A DNA stretch of 64,000 nt from Micromonospora sonchi (GCF_014646235.1 NZ_BMNB01000003.1:62001-126000), one strand, 5' to 3'. Counted from the first letter of the stretch, positions 48,226 through 57,005 are shown. Notes: generated by a model from the letters alone, not told the origin. A program made the numbers and translations.

Positions 48226-49371
48226 ATGTCAGCTCCCGTCAGCACCGTCAACGACGCCGTCCAGGCCGCCCTGGCCACCGTCAACGACCCGGAGATCCGC
48301 CGGCCGATCACCGAACTCGGCATGGTCCGCTCCGCCGAGGTCGGCGAGAACGGTGTGGTCCTGGTCGAGCTGCTGCTCACGGTGGCCGGCTGCCCGATGA
48401 AGGACAAGCTGCGCACGGACATCACCGACGCGGTGAGCACGGTGAGCGGGGTCACCGGCGTCGAGATCGAATTCGGTGTGATGAGCCCCGAGCAGCGCCA
48501 GGAACTCCAGGCCAAGCTGCGCGGCGGCGCGACCGAGGAACCGGTCATCCCCTTCGCCCAGCCCGGCTCGCGCACCAGGGTGTACGCGGTGGCCAGCGGC
48601 AAGGGCGGCGTGGGCAAGTCCAGCGTGACGGTGAACCTGGCCGCGGCCCTGGCCGCCCGGGGCCTCTCCGTCGGTGTGGTGGACGCGGACATCTACGGAC
48701 ACTCCGTGCCCCGGATGCTCGGTGCGGACGGCCGTCCCACCCGGGTCGAAGACATGATCATGCCGCCCCAGGCGCACGGCGTGAAGGTCATCTCGATCGG
48801 CATGTTCACCGACGGCAACGCCGCCGTGGTCTGGCGCGGCCCGATGCTGCACCGCGCGTTGCAGCAGTTCCTCGCCGACGTCTACTGGGGCGACCTCGAC
48901 GTTCTCCTGCTCGACCTGCCTCCGGGCACCGGCGACGTGGCCATCTCCCTGGCCCAACTGCTGCCCAACGCCGAGATCCTGGTGGTCACCACGCCGCAGG
49001 CCGCCGCCGCCGAGGTGGCCGAGCGGGCCGGCGCGATCGCCCTGCAGACCCACCAGCGGGTGGTCGGTGTGATCGAGAACATGTCCTGGCTGGAGCTGCC
49101 GGACGGTTCCCGGATGGAGGTCTTCGGTGCCGGCGGCGGTCAGACCGTGGCCGACTCGCTGACCCAGACCATCGGCGCACAGGTGCCGCTGCTCGGCCAG
49201 GTGCCGCTGGACACCCGGGTCCGGGAGGCGGGCGACGACGGAAATCCGATCGTGCTCGCCGAGCCGGACTCACCGGCGGCGAAGGCGCTGGACCAGGTCG
49301 CCGACCGGCTCGCGCTGCGACGCGAGTCACTGCTCGGCAAGCCGCTGGGCCTCAAGCCGGCCGGTCGCTGA
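48226..49371 (+). CDS. mrp: Mrp/ApbC family P-loop ATPase (Fe-S carrier type)
   Basis: A 381-aa protein. A MIP18/DUF59 domain (residues 1-90, with TVAGCPMKDKL) is followed by a ParA-like ATPase with deviant Walker A GKGGVGKSS (about 124-132), VDADIYGHSVPRMLG, and LLLDLPPGTGD. Mrp proteins carry iron-sulfur clusters to target enzymes. The CPxC motif that usually follows ENMS is absent: IENMSWLELPDGSRMEVFG has no cysteine. A cysteine is kept in the DUF59 domain, so that may hold the cluster. Divergent-convergent order with tatB as in mycobacteria. Confidence 0.9.
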   Translation: MSAPVSTVNDAVQAALATVNDPEIRRPITELGMVRSAEVGENGVVLVELLLTVAGCPMKDKLRTDITDAVSTVSGVTGVEIEFGVMSPEQRQELQAKLRGGATEEPVIPFAQPGSRTRVYAVASGKGGVGKSSVTVNLAAALAARGLSVGVVDADIYGHSVPRMLGADGRPTRVEDMIMPPQAHGVKVISIGMFTDGNAAVVWRGPMLHRALQQFLADVYWGDLDVLLLDLPPGTGDVAISLAQLLPNAEILVVTTPQAAAAEVAERAGAIALQTHQRVVGVIENMSWLELPDGSRMEVFGAGGGQTVADSLTQTIGAQVPLLGQVPLDTRVREAGDDGNPIVLAEPDSPAAKALDQVADRLALRRESLLGKPLGLKPAGR

Positions 49372-49432
49372 CCAACCGGGCCGGCCCGCACGCCCCGGCC
49401 ATCGGCGCAACCGGTGGCCGGCGGACCGGCGG

Positions 49433-49861
49433 TCAGGTCATCTCGTCGTAGCCGGCTGCGCGGGGAGCCGGGGCCGCGCCGCCGGCCGGTGCGGAGCCGG
49501 ACGATGAGGCAGCGGGCGTACGGGGATCCGCCGCGGTAGCCACCTCCTTGAGGTCGTTGTGCACGTTCGTGACGTCCGCGCGGAGGTCGTCGTAGATGCC
49601 CTGCAACGGCTTCCGGATCGCCTGCTCGTCCTCTTCGCTGAGCAGGTGCTTGCGGATGAACGCCTTAGGGTGCAGATCCTCCAGTTGGATGTCGGTGCCG
49701 AGTTCCTTGCTCAGGTCGCTGGTGGCGTTGCGGGCCATGTTGCGCAGATTTCGCACCATGCGCAGCCCGTCGGCGATCACCGCCGGCAGCCGGTCGCCGA
49801 AGATCAGCAGCGCCAGCAGCAGCAGCGCACCGACCTCCCACACGTTCAGATTCTCGAACAC
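49433..49861 (-). CDS. tatB: Sec-independent protein translocase TatB
   Basis: A 142-aa protein. The N-terminus MFENLNVWEVGALLLLALLIFGDRLP has the conserved Glu and the FGP-like FGD hinge, followed by the amphipathic helix VIADGLRMVRNLRNMARNA. A long hydrophilic domain follows, as is typical for TatB rather than TatA. It is the substrate receptor of twin-arginine export. GTG start with GGAGGAGG upstream. It follows the HtrA-type protease gene by 70 bp on the same strand. Confidence 0.92.
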   Translation of the reverse strand: MFENLNVWEVGALLLLALLIFGDRLPAVIADGLRMVRNLRNMARNATSDLSKELGTDIQLEDLHPKAFIRKHLLSEEDEQAIRKPLQGIYDDLRADVTNVHNDLKEVATAADPRTPAASSSGSAPAGGAAPAPRAAGYDEMT

Positions 49862-49931
49862 GCTGGGCCTCCTCCCCGGCTACCGAGGCCAGGGTACGCA
49901 CGTCGGGCCCCGGTCAGAAGAGGGCGAGTGG

Positions 49932-51284
49932 TCACTTCACATCCGCGGCGAGGGTCACCGAGGCGTTCTGCCGCGTGCTGCCCCGGCGGTACTCGACGGT
50001 CACCACCGAACCGGGCGCGTACTTGCGGACCAGGGCGATCAGGTCGGTCGGCTCGCTCATCGGGCGGCCGTTGAGCTTCAGGATGACGTCACCGGCCTGG
50101 AGCCCGGCGCCGGCCGCCGGCCCGGACGGCTCGACCGCCGCGAGGCGTACGCCCGAGCCGCCGCTGCCCGAGCCGGGCCCGCCGACCTGGGCGCCGATCA
50201 CCGTACGGCGGGCCTTGCCGGTGCCGATGATGTCCTGGGTGATCCGCTTGGCCTGGTTGATCGGAATGGCGAAGGCGAGACCGATGTTGCCCGCCTCCTG
50301 ACCATCCGACACCAGCGACTTGATGGTGGAGTTCACCCCGATCACCCGCCCGGCCGCATCGACCAGCGGTCCGCCCGAGTTGCCGTGGTTGACCGCGGCG
50401 TCGGTCTGGATCGCGGCATAGTAGCGTGTCGGCCCGCCGGGCTCACCGGCCTGCATCGTCCGGTCCAGGGCGCTGACGATGCCGGCGGTGACCGTGTTGG
50501 CCAGCGAGAGCGGCGAGCCCATGGCCAGCACCGGGTCGCCCACCGCCAGCGCGTCGGAATCGCCGAACTCGACCGGGCGCAGCCCGTTGCGGGAGACCTT
50601 GATCACCGCGATGTCGGACTCCGGATCCTGGCCCACCACCCTCGCCGAGGCGGTACTACCGTCGTTGAAGATCACCGACGCCCGCCCGCTGCCGCCCGCG
50701 ACCACGTGATCGTTGGTGATCACGTGCCCGTCGGCGCTGGCGATGAAGCCGGAGCCCTCGCTCGTGCCACCCACCCCGGCCACCCGGACGGTCACCACGC
50801 TGGGCAGGACCCGCTCGGCGACCCCGGCCAGCGACTCCGGCGGCCGCTGCGCGAGCGTGGGGGCCGAGCCCTCAGGGGCGCCGAGGACCGGCACGACCGC
50901 CCCGCCACGGACGGCGAAAACGTACCCGAGGGCACCACCGAGCGTGCCGGCCAGCAGGGCGCTGACCAGCGTGATGAGCATCAACTGGTGCAGTCTCGGC
51001 CGCCCGGACGCGTCCGGGTCGGTGACCGGTTCCGGCTCGGATCCCGGGGCCGGTGCCACCGGTATCACCACCGCCGCCGGGGCATGCGGGTCCCGCCACG
51101 GATCGGCGAGCGCGTCCGACCACCATGGCGACGCCGCCGCGGGACCGCTCTGCAACGGCGACGCGGCCGGCCAGCCGCCCTGCTGCGGGGTCGCCGACGA
51201 ACCCACCGGCGGGTGCCCGGGCCCCGGCTGCCCCGCCGGTACGCCGCTCCCGCCGGGCTGGCGCCAGTCCCAGCCGTCGGTCAC
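49932..51284 (-). CDS. htrA: HtrA/DegP-type serine protease (S1C) with PDZ domain
   Basis: A 450-aa membrane protease. Residues 1-100 are a Pro/Gly-rich cytoplasmic part; one helix follows (LMLITLVSALLAGTLGGALGY); then the trypsin-like domain with the triad His (TNDHVV), Asp (ESDIAVIK) and Ser (GNSGGPLV). A PDZ domain (SGPAAAGAGLQAGDVILKLNG-like) ends the protein. It degrades misfolded envelope proteins. GTG 51284 has GGGAGG 6 nt upstream. In mycobacteria sigE and rseA lie upstream; here the next gene is the O-methyltransferase. Confidence 0.93.
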   Translation of the reverse strand: MTDGWDWRQPGGSGVPAGQPGPGHPPVGSSATPQQGGWPAASPLQSGPAAASPWWSDALADPWRDPHAPAAVVIPVAPAPGSEPEPVTDPDASGRPRLHQLMLITLVSALLAGTLGGALGYVFAVRGGAVVPVLGAPEGSAPTLAQRPPESLAGVAERVLPSVVTVRVAGVGGTSEGSGFIASADGHVITNDHVVAGGSGRASVIFNDGSTASARVVGQDPESDIAVIKVSRNGLRPVEFGDSDALAVGDPVLAMGSPLSLANTVTAGIVSALDRTMQAGEPGGPTRYYAAIQTDAAVNHGNSGGPLVDAAGRVIGVNSTIKSLVSDGQEAGNIGLAFAIPINQAKRITQDIIGTGKARRTVIGAQVGGPGSGSGGSGVRLAAVEPSGPAAGAGLQAGDVILKLNGRPMSEPTDLIALVRKYAPGSVVTVEYRRGSTRQNASVTLAADVK

Positions 51285-51477
51285 TCGGTGCCTCCCACTC
51301 CGTCCCCGGTATCCACGTCCCACGATCGAGCGCCGCCCGTGAGCGGTCGACGGGACACCGCTTCCAGGATTGCACGGATGCGCTCCGCGGGTCAGGGGTT
51401 GTCACTGCGGGTGGATGCCCGGCTGCGGCCCTGGCGGGCCGCCTCTAGAGTCACAGTGCCCACCCGCCCCGCACATC

Positions 51478-52152
51478 ATGCTCGCCGCCCGGAGGTGTCC
51501 CATCGCCACGGTCGCCGGTTCCGGCAGTTCGACGAACCCGACGTCGCAGTTCACCGAGTCGTACGTCACGGAGGATCTCGTGCTGCGCACCGCGCGCAGC
51601 CTCGCCCGCGAAGTCGGTCTCGACGCGGTCACCCCCGGCGCGGGTGCCGCGTTGCGCCTGCTCGCCGCCGCCGGCAACGCCCGTGCGGTGGTCGAGATCG
51701 GCACCGGTACCGGGGTCAGCGGCGTGTGGCTGCTGCGCGGCATGCGCGCCGACGGGGTGCTCACCACCATCGACGTCGAGGTGGAACACCAGCGGATCGC
51801 ACGCCGCATCTTCGCCGAGTCCGGATTCGCCGCCGGCCGGACGCGGATCATCACCGGTCGGGCGCTGGACGTCCTCCCCCGGCTCGCGGACGGCGCGTAC
51901 GACCTGGTCTTCGTCGACGCCGAGGCGACCGGCTTCACCGCCTGCGTGGACGCCGCCCTGCGGCTGCTGCGCCCGGGAGGTGTGCTGGTGCTCAACGGCG
52001 CGTTCGCCGGGGGCCGGATCGGCGACCCGGCGGCACGCGACGCGGACACGGTGACGGTGCGCGAGACGGTCAAGGCCATCCGCGAGTCGGAGCACTGGAT
52101 TCCGGCGCTGCTGCCGGTGGGCAGCGGGCTGCTCGCCGCAGTCAGGTGCTGA
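51478..52152 (+). CDS. O-methyltransferase, family 3 (Rv1220c-like)
   Basis: A 224-aa SAM-dependent O-methyltransferase. The SAM-binding loop is VVEIGTGTGVSGVWLLRGM; TTIDVEVEHQRIARR and YDLVFVDAEATGF are the next two motifs. It matches Rv1220c from memory over its length. ATG 51478 has no ribosome site; a strong GGAGGTG at 51491-51497 sits 5 to 6 nt before an in-frame ATC at 51502, so a rare ATC start is possible. Substrate unknown. It is divergent from htrA. Confidence 0.85.
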   Translation: MLAARRCPIATVAGSGSSTNPTSQFTESYVTEDLVLRTARSLAREVGLDAVTPGAGAALRLLAAAGNARAVVEIGTGTGVSGVWLLRGMRADGVLTTIDVEVEHQRIARRIFAESGFAAGRTRIITGRALDVLPRLADGAYDLVFVDAEATGFTACVDAALRLLRPGGVLVLNGAFAGGRIGDPAARDADTVTVRETVKAIRESEHWIPALLPVGSGLLAAVRC

Positions 52153-52161
52153 GCCACCCGG

Positions 52162-53628
52162 TCAGGCGAGCGTGGCCAGCCAGCGCAACAGCCCGCGTAC
52201 GCCCCAGCCGGTCGCGCCCCGGGTCAGTTCCGCGTCGTCCCGCTCGCACCAGGAGGGCGCGGACATGTCCACGTGCAGCCATCGCTCACGCAGGTCGCCG
52301 GTGAACTCCCGCAGGTAGAGCGCGGCGAGCACGGACCCGGCACCCTGGGTGGGCGCGCTGTACAGGTCGGCCGAGTCGCTACCGAGGTGCTCGACGTAGT
52401 CGGCGGTCAGCGGCATCCGCCAGGCGGACTCACCCGCCGCGTCGATCGCGGCCAGCAGGTCCTTGGCGAGCTGGTCGTTGTCGCTGTAGAGGGCACCGGT
52501 ACGGGTGCCGAGCGCGACCGCGTTCGCCCCGGTCAGGGTGGCCAGGTCGATCAGCAGATCCGGCTTGAGCTCCTGCACGGCGTACGCCAGCGCGTCGGCG
52601 AGGACCAACCGCCCCTCGGCGTCGGAGTTGGTCGTCTCGCTGGTCAGCCCGCCGTAGTGGCGGACGATGTCGCCGGGTCGGAAGGCGTCGCCGCTGACCA
52701 TGTTCTCGGCCATCGGGACGAGCGCGGTGACCCGGACGGGCAGCCGCAGCGCCGCTGCGCCGAGGGTGGCCGCGATGACGGCCGCCGCGCCGGCCATGTC
52801 CTTGCGCATCAGCTTCATCGCCGGCACCGGCTTGATCGAAATGCCGCCGGTGTCGAAGGTGATGCCCTTGCCGACCAGCACCACGTGGGTGGCGGCCTCG
52901 GCCGGCTGCCAGTCCAGTTCCACCAGGCGCGGGCCGCTGGCCGAGCCGCCACCGACGGCGAGGATCCCACCGAATCCCTCGGCGGCCAGTTGCTCCGGCT
53001 CGCGCACCCGCAGGCCCAGCCCGGGCAGCTCGGCGGCGGCCTCGGCGACCTGGCCGGCGAACCACTGCGGGTTCTTGACCGAGGAGGGGGTGTTGGTGAG
53101 GTCCCGGGCCAGCCGGGTCATCCGGGCGGTCGTCCGGGCCAGTTCCACCGCCTGCTCGTGGGCGTCGGGATCGGCGACCGCCAGGTCGACGCCGGTCAGC
53201 GCGGGGGCATCGGCGTCGGCGCCCAGCCGGAACCGGTAGGAGCCGAGCAGCAGCCCTTCGACAAAACCACGGACCGCCTCCGGCGACACGCCCGCCGGCA
53301 TACTGAATGTGACATACGTCTCATCCTTGGCCGCTCGGACCAGCGCCGCCCCCGCCGACCGCCAGGCGGCCTCGTCGCCCTCGCCGATTCCCACCAGCAG
53401 CAGCCGGGTCGGAACAGCACCCGGTCGCAGCTGGTCGCGGACCTCACCGGCCCGGCCGGTCAGCCGTGCGAGGGGGGCCAGCGCGGCGGCGGTGTCGGCC
53501 ACGCCGTCGGGCAGCGCCACGGCGGCCGGAACCGGCTCGGCCGGCGCGTCGTCGACGCCACCCGGTCGGACGGGCAGGGCCACGGTGGCGAGCCGGTCCG
53601 GCTCGGCGGTCAGACGGATGGCGAGCAC
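52162..53628 (-). CDS. pepA: Leucyl aminopeptidase (M17)
   Basis: A 488-aa aminopeptidase with the catalytic C-terminal domain intact: GKGITFDTGGISIKP (first metal site), KDMAGAAAV, MAENMVSGDAFRPGDIV and the signature NSDAEGRLVLADAL (normally NTDAEGRL). Two-metal enzyme that removes N-terminal Leu and others; also releases Cys from Cys-Gly in thiol turnover. Length is normal. It is convergent with the O-methyltransferase, 9 bp apart. Confidence 0.93.
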   Translation of the reverse strand: MLAIRLTAEPDRLATVALPVRPGGVDDAPAEPVPAAVALPDGVADTAAALAPLARLTGRAGEVRDQLRPGAVPTRLLLVGIGEGDEAAWRSAGAALVRAAKDETYVTFSMPAGVSPEAVRGFVEGLLLGSYRFRLGADADAPALTGVDLAVADPDAHEQAVELARTTARMTRLARDLTNTPSSVKNPQWFAGQVAEAAAELPGLGLRVREPEQLAAEGFGGILAVGGGSASGPRLVELDWQPAEAATHVVLVGKGITFDTGGISIKPVPAMKLMRKDMAGAAAVIAATLGAAALRLPVRVTALVPMAENMVSGDAFRPGDIVRHYGGLTSETTNSDAEGRLVLADALAYAVQELKPDLLIDLATLTGANAVALGTRTGALYSDNDQLAKDLLAAIDAAGESAWRMPLTADYVEHLGSDSADLYSAPTQGAGSVLAALYLREFTGDLRERWLHVDMSAPSWCERDDAELTRGATGWGVRGLLRWLATLA

Positions 53629-53685
53629 GCGGAGCCGTACCTCCTGAAGAAGATCGCGGGTCGGACGCCCACGAAATGGTGTGGA

Positions 53686-53722
53686 GGCCCTGAGCCACCG
53701 GCGGTACCGGTGGCTCAGGGCC
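53686..53722 (-). terminator. Long hairpin terminator after the DUF3117 gene
   Basis: A perfect 16-bp stem (GGCCCTGAGCCACCGG / CCGGTGGCTCAGGGCC) with a 5-nt loop CGGTA, located 48 bp after the DUF3117 stop in the leftward direction and 57 bp before the pepA start. Confidence 0.75.
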
Positions 53723-53770
53723 GGACGAAACCGTCCGCGGCGGCGAACGTCGCCAACGGACCGGCCTTGA

Positions 53771-53938
53771 TCAGCCGGTGGCCGCCTTCAGCGCGTCGCT
53801 GAGCGCCGTCGCCTCGTCGGGAGTCATCTCGACGACGAGCCGGCCACCGCCCTCCAGCGGAACGCGCATGACGATGCCCCGGCCCTCCTTGGTGACTTCC
53901 AGCGGACCGTCGCCCGTCCGCGGCTTCATCGCCGCCAT
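53771..53938 (-). CDS. DUF3117 small protein
   Basis: A 55-aa protein: MAAMKPRTGDGPLEVTKEG at the start, then GRGIVMRVPLEGGGRLVVE and TPDEATALSDALKAA. This is the highly conserved actinobacterial DUF3117 protein (Rv1211 in M. tuberculosis), all strand-strand-strand-helix. GGGGAG stands 6 nt before the ATG. Function unknown; strong conservation suggests a housekeeping role. The mycobacterial neighbours (tag, DivIVA-like, folP2) are nearby in this window too. Confidence 0.9.
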   Translation of the reverse strand: MAAMKPRTGDGPLEVTKEGRGIVMRVPLEGGGRLVVEMTPDEATALSDALKAATG

Positions 53939-54131
53939 GTTGTCTCCCCTCAGACCTCTACGCCAGGGTCGGTGGGTTGCCCCACAGCCACTTAGTCATG
54001 ACCACCCGCACAGCGCGCGGGAGTTGTCGACCAACGATTTTCCCTGATGAACACCGCCGGACCCAAACTGAAGCAGCATTGATGTAACAGCATCTAGCTT
54101 ATCCTGAGACGGCCTGTCACAATGTGCGGTC

Positions 54132-54956
54132 ATGCAGGCACGGTCGGCACTCTTCGACCTGTACGGCGACCACCTCCGGCCCCGGGGTGGCCGCGCACCG
54201 GTCGCCGCCCTGGTCAAGCTCCTGGCACCCCTCGGGATCGCCCCACCAGCCGTCCGGACGGCGGTCTCCCGAATGGTCCGCCAGGGCTGGCTCGAACCGC
54301 TGAAGCTGGCCTCCGGACCGGGCTATTCGATCACACCGAAAGCGGCTCGCCGATTGGACGATGCCGCCTCCCGGGTCTACCGCACCGGCCGGATCACCTG
54401 GGACGGCCGATTCGACCTGCTGGTGCTGGACGCGCCGACCGCGCGCCGGGAGCGTCAACGACTCGCCGGCAACCTGCGCTACCTCGGCTACGGCACGCTC
54501 GACGAGCAGACCTGGGTCGCCACCCGGCCGGCCGAGGACGTCGACCTGCTGCTCAGCGAGGCGGGCGTGCGCTTCGAGCGGTTCAGCGCCGCGCACGCCG
54601 CCGGCACTCCCGGCGCGATGGGCCTGGTCCGCCGGGCCTGGGACCTGGCGGAGATCGGCCGGGCGTACGAACGCTTCGTCGCCGAGCAGCGGGCGGCGCT
54701 GGCCGGGATCACCGTCCGCAGCGGCGACGAGGACGCGTACGCCGCCCGGTTCCGGTTGGTGCACGCGTGGCGTACGTTTCTCTTCCGGGACCCGCAGCTG
54801 CCCCCGGCCCTGCTGCCCGAACGCTGGCCCGGCATCGCCGCGGCGGGCTTCTTCGACCGCCACGCGGCCCGGCTCCGGCCGGCCGCGGACCGGTACGTCG
54901 AGCAGTGCCTCGACGGCGGTAACCAGCCAGCCCGACCGAAGGATCGCCAGACGTGA
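54132..54956 (+). CDS. paaX: PaaX family transcriptional regulator
   Basis: A 274-aa protein of the PaaX family: an N-terminal winged helix (SALFDLYGDHLRPRGGRAPVAALVKLLAPLGI, quoted in part; VRTAVSRMVRQGWLEP) and the PaaX C-terminal domain (AWRTFLFRDPQLPPALLPERWPG-like, with FRDPxLPxxLLPxxWPG). PaaX represses phenylacetate catabolism until phenylacetyl-CoA binds. It overlaps the enoyl-CoA hydratase gene (GTGA), but no paaABCDE or paaK is here, so it may control this hydratase alone or a distant operon. Confidence 0.9.
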   Translation: MQARSALFDLYGDHLRPRGGRAPVAALVKLLAPLGIAPPAVRTAVSRMVRQGWLEPLKLASGPGYSITPKAARRLDDAASRVYRTGRITWDGRFDLLVLDAPTARRERQRLAGNLRYLGYGTLDEQTWVATRPAEDVDLLLSEAGVRFERFSAAHAAGTPGAMGLVRRAWDLAEIGRAYERFVAEQRAALAGITVRSGDEDAYAARFRLVHAWRTFLFRDPQLPPALLPERWPGIAAAGFFDRHAARLRPAADRYVEQCLDGGNQPARPKDRQT

Positions 54957-55744
54957 CCGACCCGCTGCTCGTGGACCGCACCGACGCCGTCGCCACCCTC
55001 ACGTTGAACCGCCCGACGGCCATGAACGCGCTCGACGTGGCGCTGAAGGAGGCGCTGCGGGACGTCCTCGCGCAACTGGAGGCCGATCGGAGCTGCCGGG
55101 CGGTGGTGCTCGCCGGGGCCGGCGGGTCGTTCTGCGCCGGCCAGGACCTGCGCGAGCACGTGGAAACCCTGGAGACGGGAGCCGGCAACCCGCTGGACAC
55201 CGTCCAGGCCCACTACAACCCGATCGCCGCCCGGCTGGCCAGCCTGCCCAAGCCGGTGGTGGCCGCGGTCCGGGGGATGGCCGCCGGCGCTGGCGCCTCG
55301 CTGGCGTTCCTGGCCGACATTCGGGTCGGCGGCCCGTCGACCAGCTTCCTGATGGCCTTCGCCAAGGTGGGGCTCGCCGCCGACACCGGCGCGTCCTGGA
55401 CGCTGCCCCGGCTGGTCGGCCACGCCAAGGCCGTCGAGCTGCTGATGCTGGCCGAGCCGGTACGCGCCGAGGAGGCACGCCAGCTGGGCCTGCTCAACCG
55501 GCTGGTGGACGACGACGAGGGCGTACTGCCGGCCGCCCAGGAACTCGCCGCCCGGCTGGCCGCCGGCCCGACCGTGGCGTACGGGGCGATCAAGCGTCAG
55601 CTTTCCGTGGCCGACGCCGGCACCCTGGCCGACGCGCTGGCCGCCGAGGCGCAGGCGCAGACGATCTGCGGCGGCACCAGCGACCACCGGGCGGCCACGA
55701 TGGCCTTCGTCAACAAGCAGAAGCCGGTCTTCGAAGGCCGCTGA
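54953..55744 (+). CDS. Enoyl-CoA hydratase/isomerase (PaaG-like)
   Basis: A 263-aa crotonase. The oxyanion-hole segments are VVLAGAGGSFCAGQDLRE and RGMAAGAGASLAFLADI. At the position of the first catalytic Glu of hydratases the text is KVGLAADTGASWTLPRLVG, with Asp instead of the second Glu, which is the pattern of the isomerase PaaG (1,2-epoxyphenylacetyl-CoA isomerase). Overlap with paaX supports a phenylacetate link. Confidence 0.87.
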   Translation: MTDPLLVDRTDAVATLTLNRPTAMNALDVALKEALRDVLAQLEADRSCRAVVLAGAGGSFCAGQDLREHVETLETGAGNPLDTVQAHYNPIAARLASLPKPVVAAVRGMAAGAGASLAFLADIRVGGPSTSFLMAFAKVGLAADTGASWTLPRLVGHAKAVELLMLAEPVRAEEARQLGLLNRLVDDDEGVLPAAQELAARLAAGPTVAYGAIKRQLSVADAGTLADALAAEAQAQTICGGTSDHRAATMAFVNKQKPVFEGR

Positions 55745-55754
55745 GCCGCTCGCG

Positions 55755-56381
55755 TCAGTCGTCCTCCTCCTCCGGATCCTGGTTCGCCTCCGCGCCGAGC
55801 ACGAACGCCTGCATGGCCAACTCGTCGCCGGAGGGCGAGACGAAGGCGGGCAGCTCGCGCGGGCCCAACTCCTGCACGTACGCCCAGAACAGGCGGACCG
55901 CCTCGGCCGGTGAGTCGGCCTCGATCGGCAGGTCCAGGCTGACCAGCCAGGAGCGCCGCTGCGGCGGCGGGCCGAGCCGGTCGACCAGCTCGCGGAAGGT
56001 GCCCGGATCGAGGGCGGTCACCGGGCCGCCGAGGGCCAGCGCGTCGGCCGGCACCGGCTCGTCAAAGGCCCGCCGGGTGTACGCCACCACCAGCGCCTCG
56101 GGCCCTCGGTCGGACTGCGGGTCGTCCGGGTCCTCTGGGCGCCGGACGGTCGGCGCGGCGACCCGGCCCACCGCCACCAGCCGAGGCGGCTCGTCGGCCA
56201 GCACCGCGACCTGATCACCCGGGCGGGGCAGGGTGGCGTCCTCCAGCCCGGTCAGCTCCAGCGTGTCGTGGTGGACGAGCCGCTCGGCGTCGTATCGCCC
56301 GGCGGGCAGCAGGACCGCCCAGGTGCCCGTACCTTCCGCGTGGCTCGCTCCGTTCACCCGGCGTGCGGTGTCGGTTGTCAT
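55755..56381 (-). CDS. Hypothetical protein with EVE/PUA-like text
   Basis: A 208-aa soluble acidic protein. Residues 20-80 read TWAVLLPAGRYDAERLVHHDTLELTGLEDATLPRPGDQVAVLAD, quoted here only as WAVLLPAG and PRPGDQVAVLAD, which vaguely recalls small RNA/modified-base-binding domains. The end is acidic (EANQDPEEEDD). ATG 56381. It is 5 bp upstream of the glycosylase stop region and lies in a leftward gene pair with it only by strand, being downstream. No function can be assigned. Confidence 0.6.
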   Translation of the reverse strand: MTTDTARRVNGASHAEGTGTWAVLLPAGRYDAERLVHHDTLELTGLEDATLPRPGDQVAVLADEPPRLVAVGRVAAPTVRRPEDPDDPQSDRGPEALVVAYTRRAFDEPVPADALALGGPVTALDPGTFRELVDRLGPPPQRRSWLVSLDLPIEADSPAEAVRLFWAYVQELGPRELPAFVSPSGDELAMQAFVLGAEANQDPEEEDD

Positions 56382-56385
56382 GGCT

Positions 56386-56973
56386 TCATCCCATCACGCC
56401 CGCCCCGGACGGCACGACGTGGCAGCCCTCGAGGTGGTCGTCGACCATCCCAGTGGCCTGCATCAGCGCGTACGCCGTGGTCGGGCCGACGAACCGGAAG
56501 CCCCGCTTCTTGAGCGCCCTGGCCATCTCGGTGGAGGCGTCGGTCAACGCCGGCACCTCGGCGTGGCTGGCGGGCCGGGCCCGTCCGGCCGGGGCGAAGG
56601 ACCAGAGCAGCGCGGACAGCCCCTCGGGCAACTCCAGGGCGACCCGCGCGTTGGCGATGGCCGCCTCGATCTTGGCGCGATTGCGGACGATGCCCGCGTC
56701 GGCGAGCAGCCGGGCCACCTCGGCCTCGCCGTAGCCCGCCACCGTGGCGATCCGGAAGTCGTCGAAGGCCCGCCGGAACGCCGACCGCTTGCGCAGGATG
56801 GTCAACCAGGACAGCCCGGACTGGAACGCCTCCAACGTGATCCGCTCGTAGAGCGCGTCGTCACCACGCAGCGGGTGCCCCCATTCCGTGTCGTGGTAGA
56901 CCGCGTAGTCGGGGGTGCTCGCCCCCCAGGCGCAGCGGGCCAGCCCGTCGGCGCCGATCACCAGGTCAGTCAC
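56386..56973 (-). CDS. tag: DNA-3-methyladenine glycosylase I
   Basis: A 195-aa helix-hairpin-helix glycosylase that removes 3-methyladenine from alkylated DNA. It has the TAG zinc site (ARCAW, YHDTEWG, DDHLEGCH), the base-pocket Glu in YERITLEAFQSGLSW and the hairpin region RNRAKIEAAIANAR. GTG 56973 is used; the frame further upstream runs into a repeat. Rv1210 is the counterpart next to DUF3117 in mycobacteria. Confidence 0.93.
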   Translation of the reverse strand: MTDLVIGADGLARCAWGASTPDYAVYHDTEWGHPLRGDDALYERITLEAFQSGLSWLTILRKRSAFRRAFDDFRIATVAGYGEAEVARLLADAGIVRNRAKIEAAIANARVALELPEGLSALLWSFAPAGRARPASHAEVPALTDASTEMARALKKRGFRFVGPTTAYALMQATGMVDDHLEGCHVVPSGAGVMG

Positions 56974-57005
56974 GCCGTCCAGGCTAGGCCCGCCCCCCGA
57001 CAACC

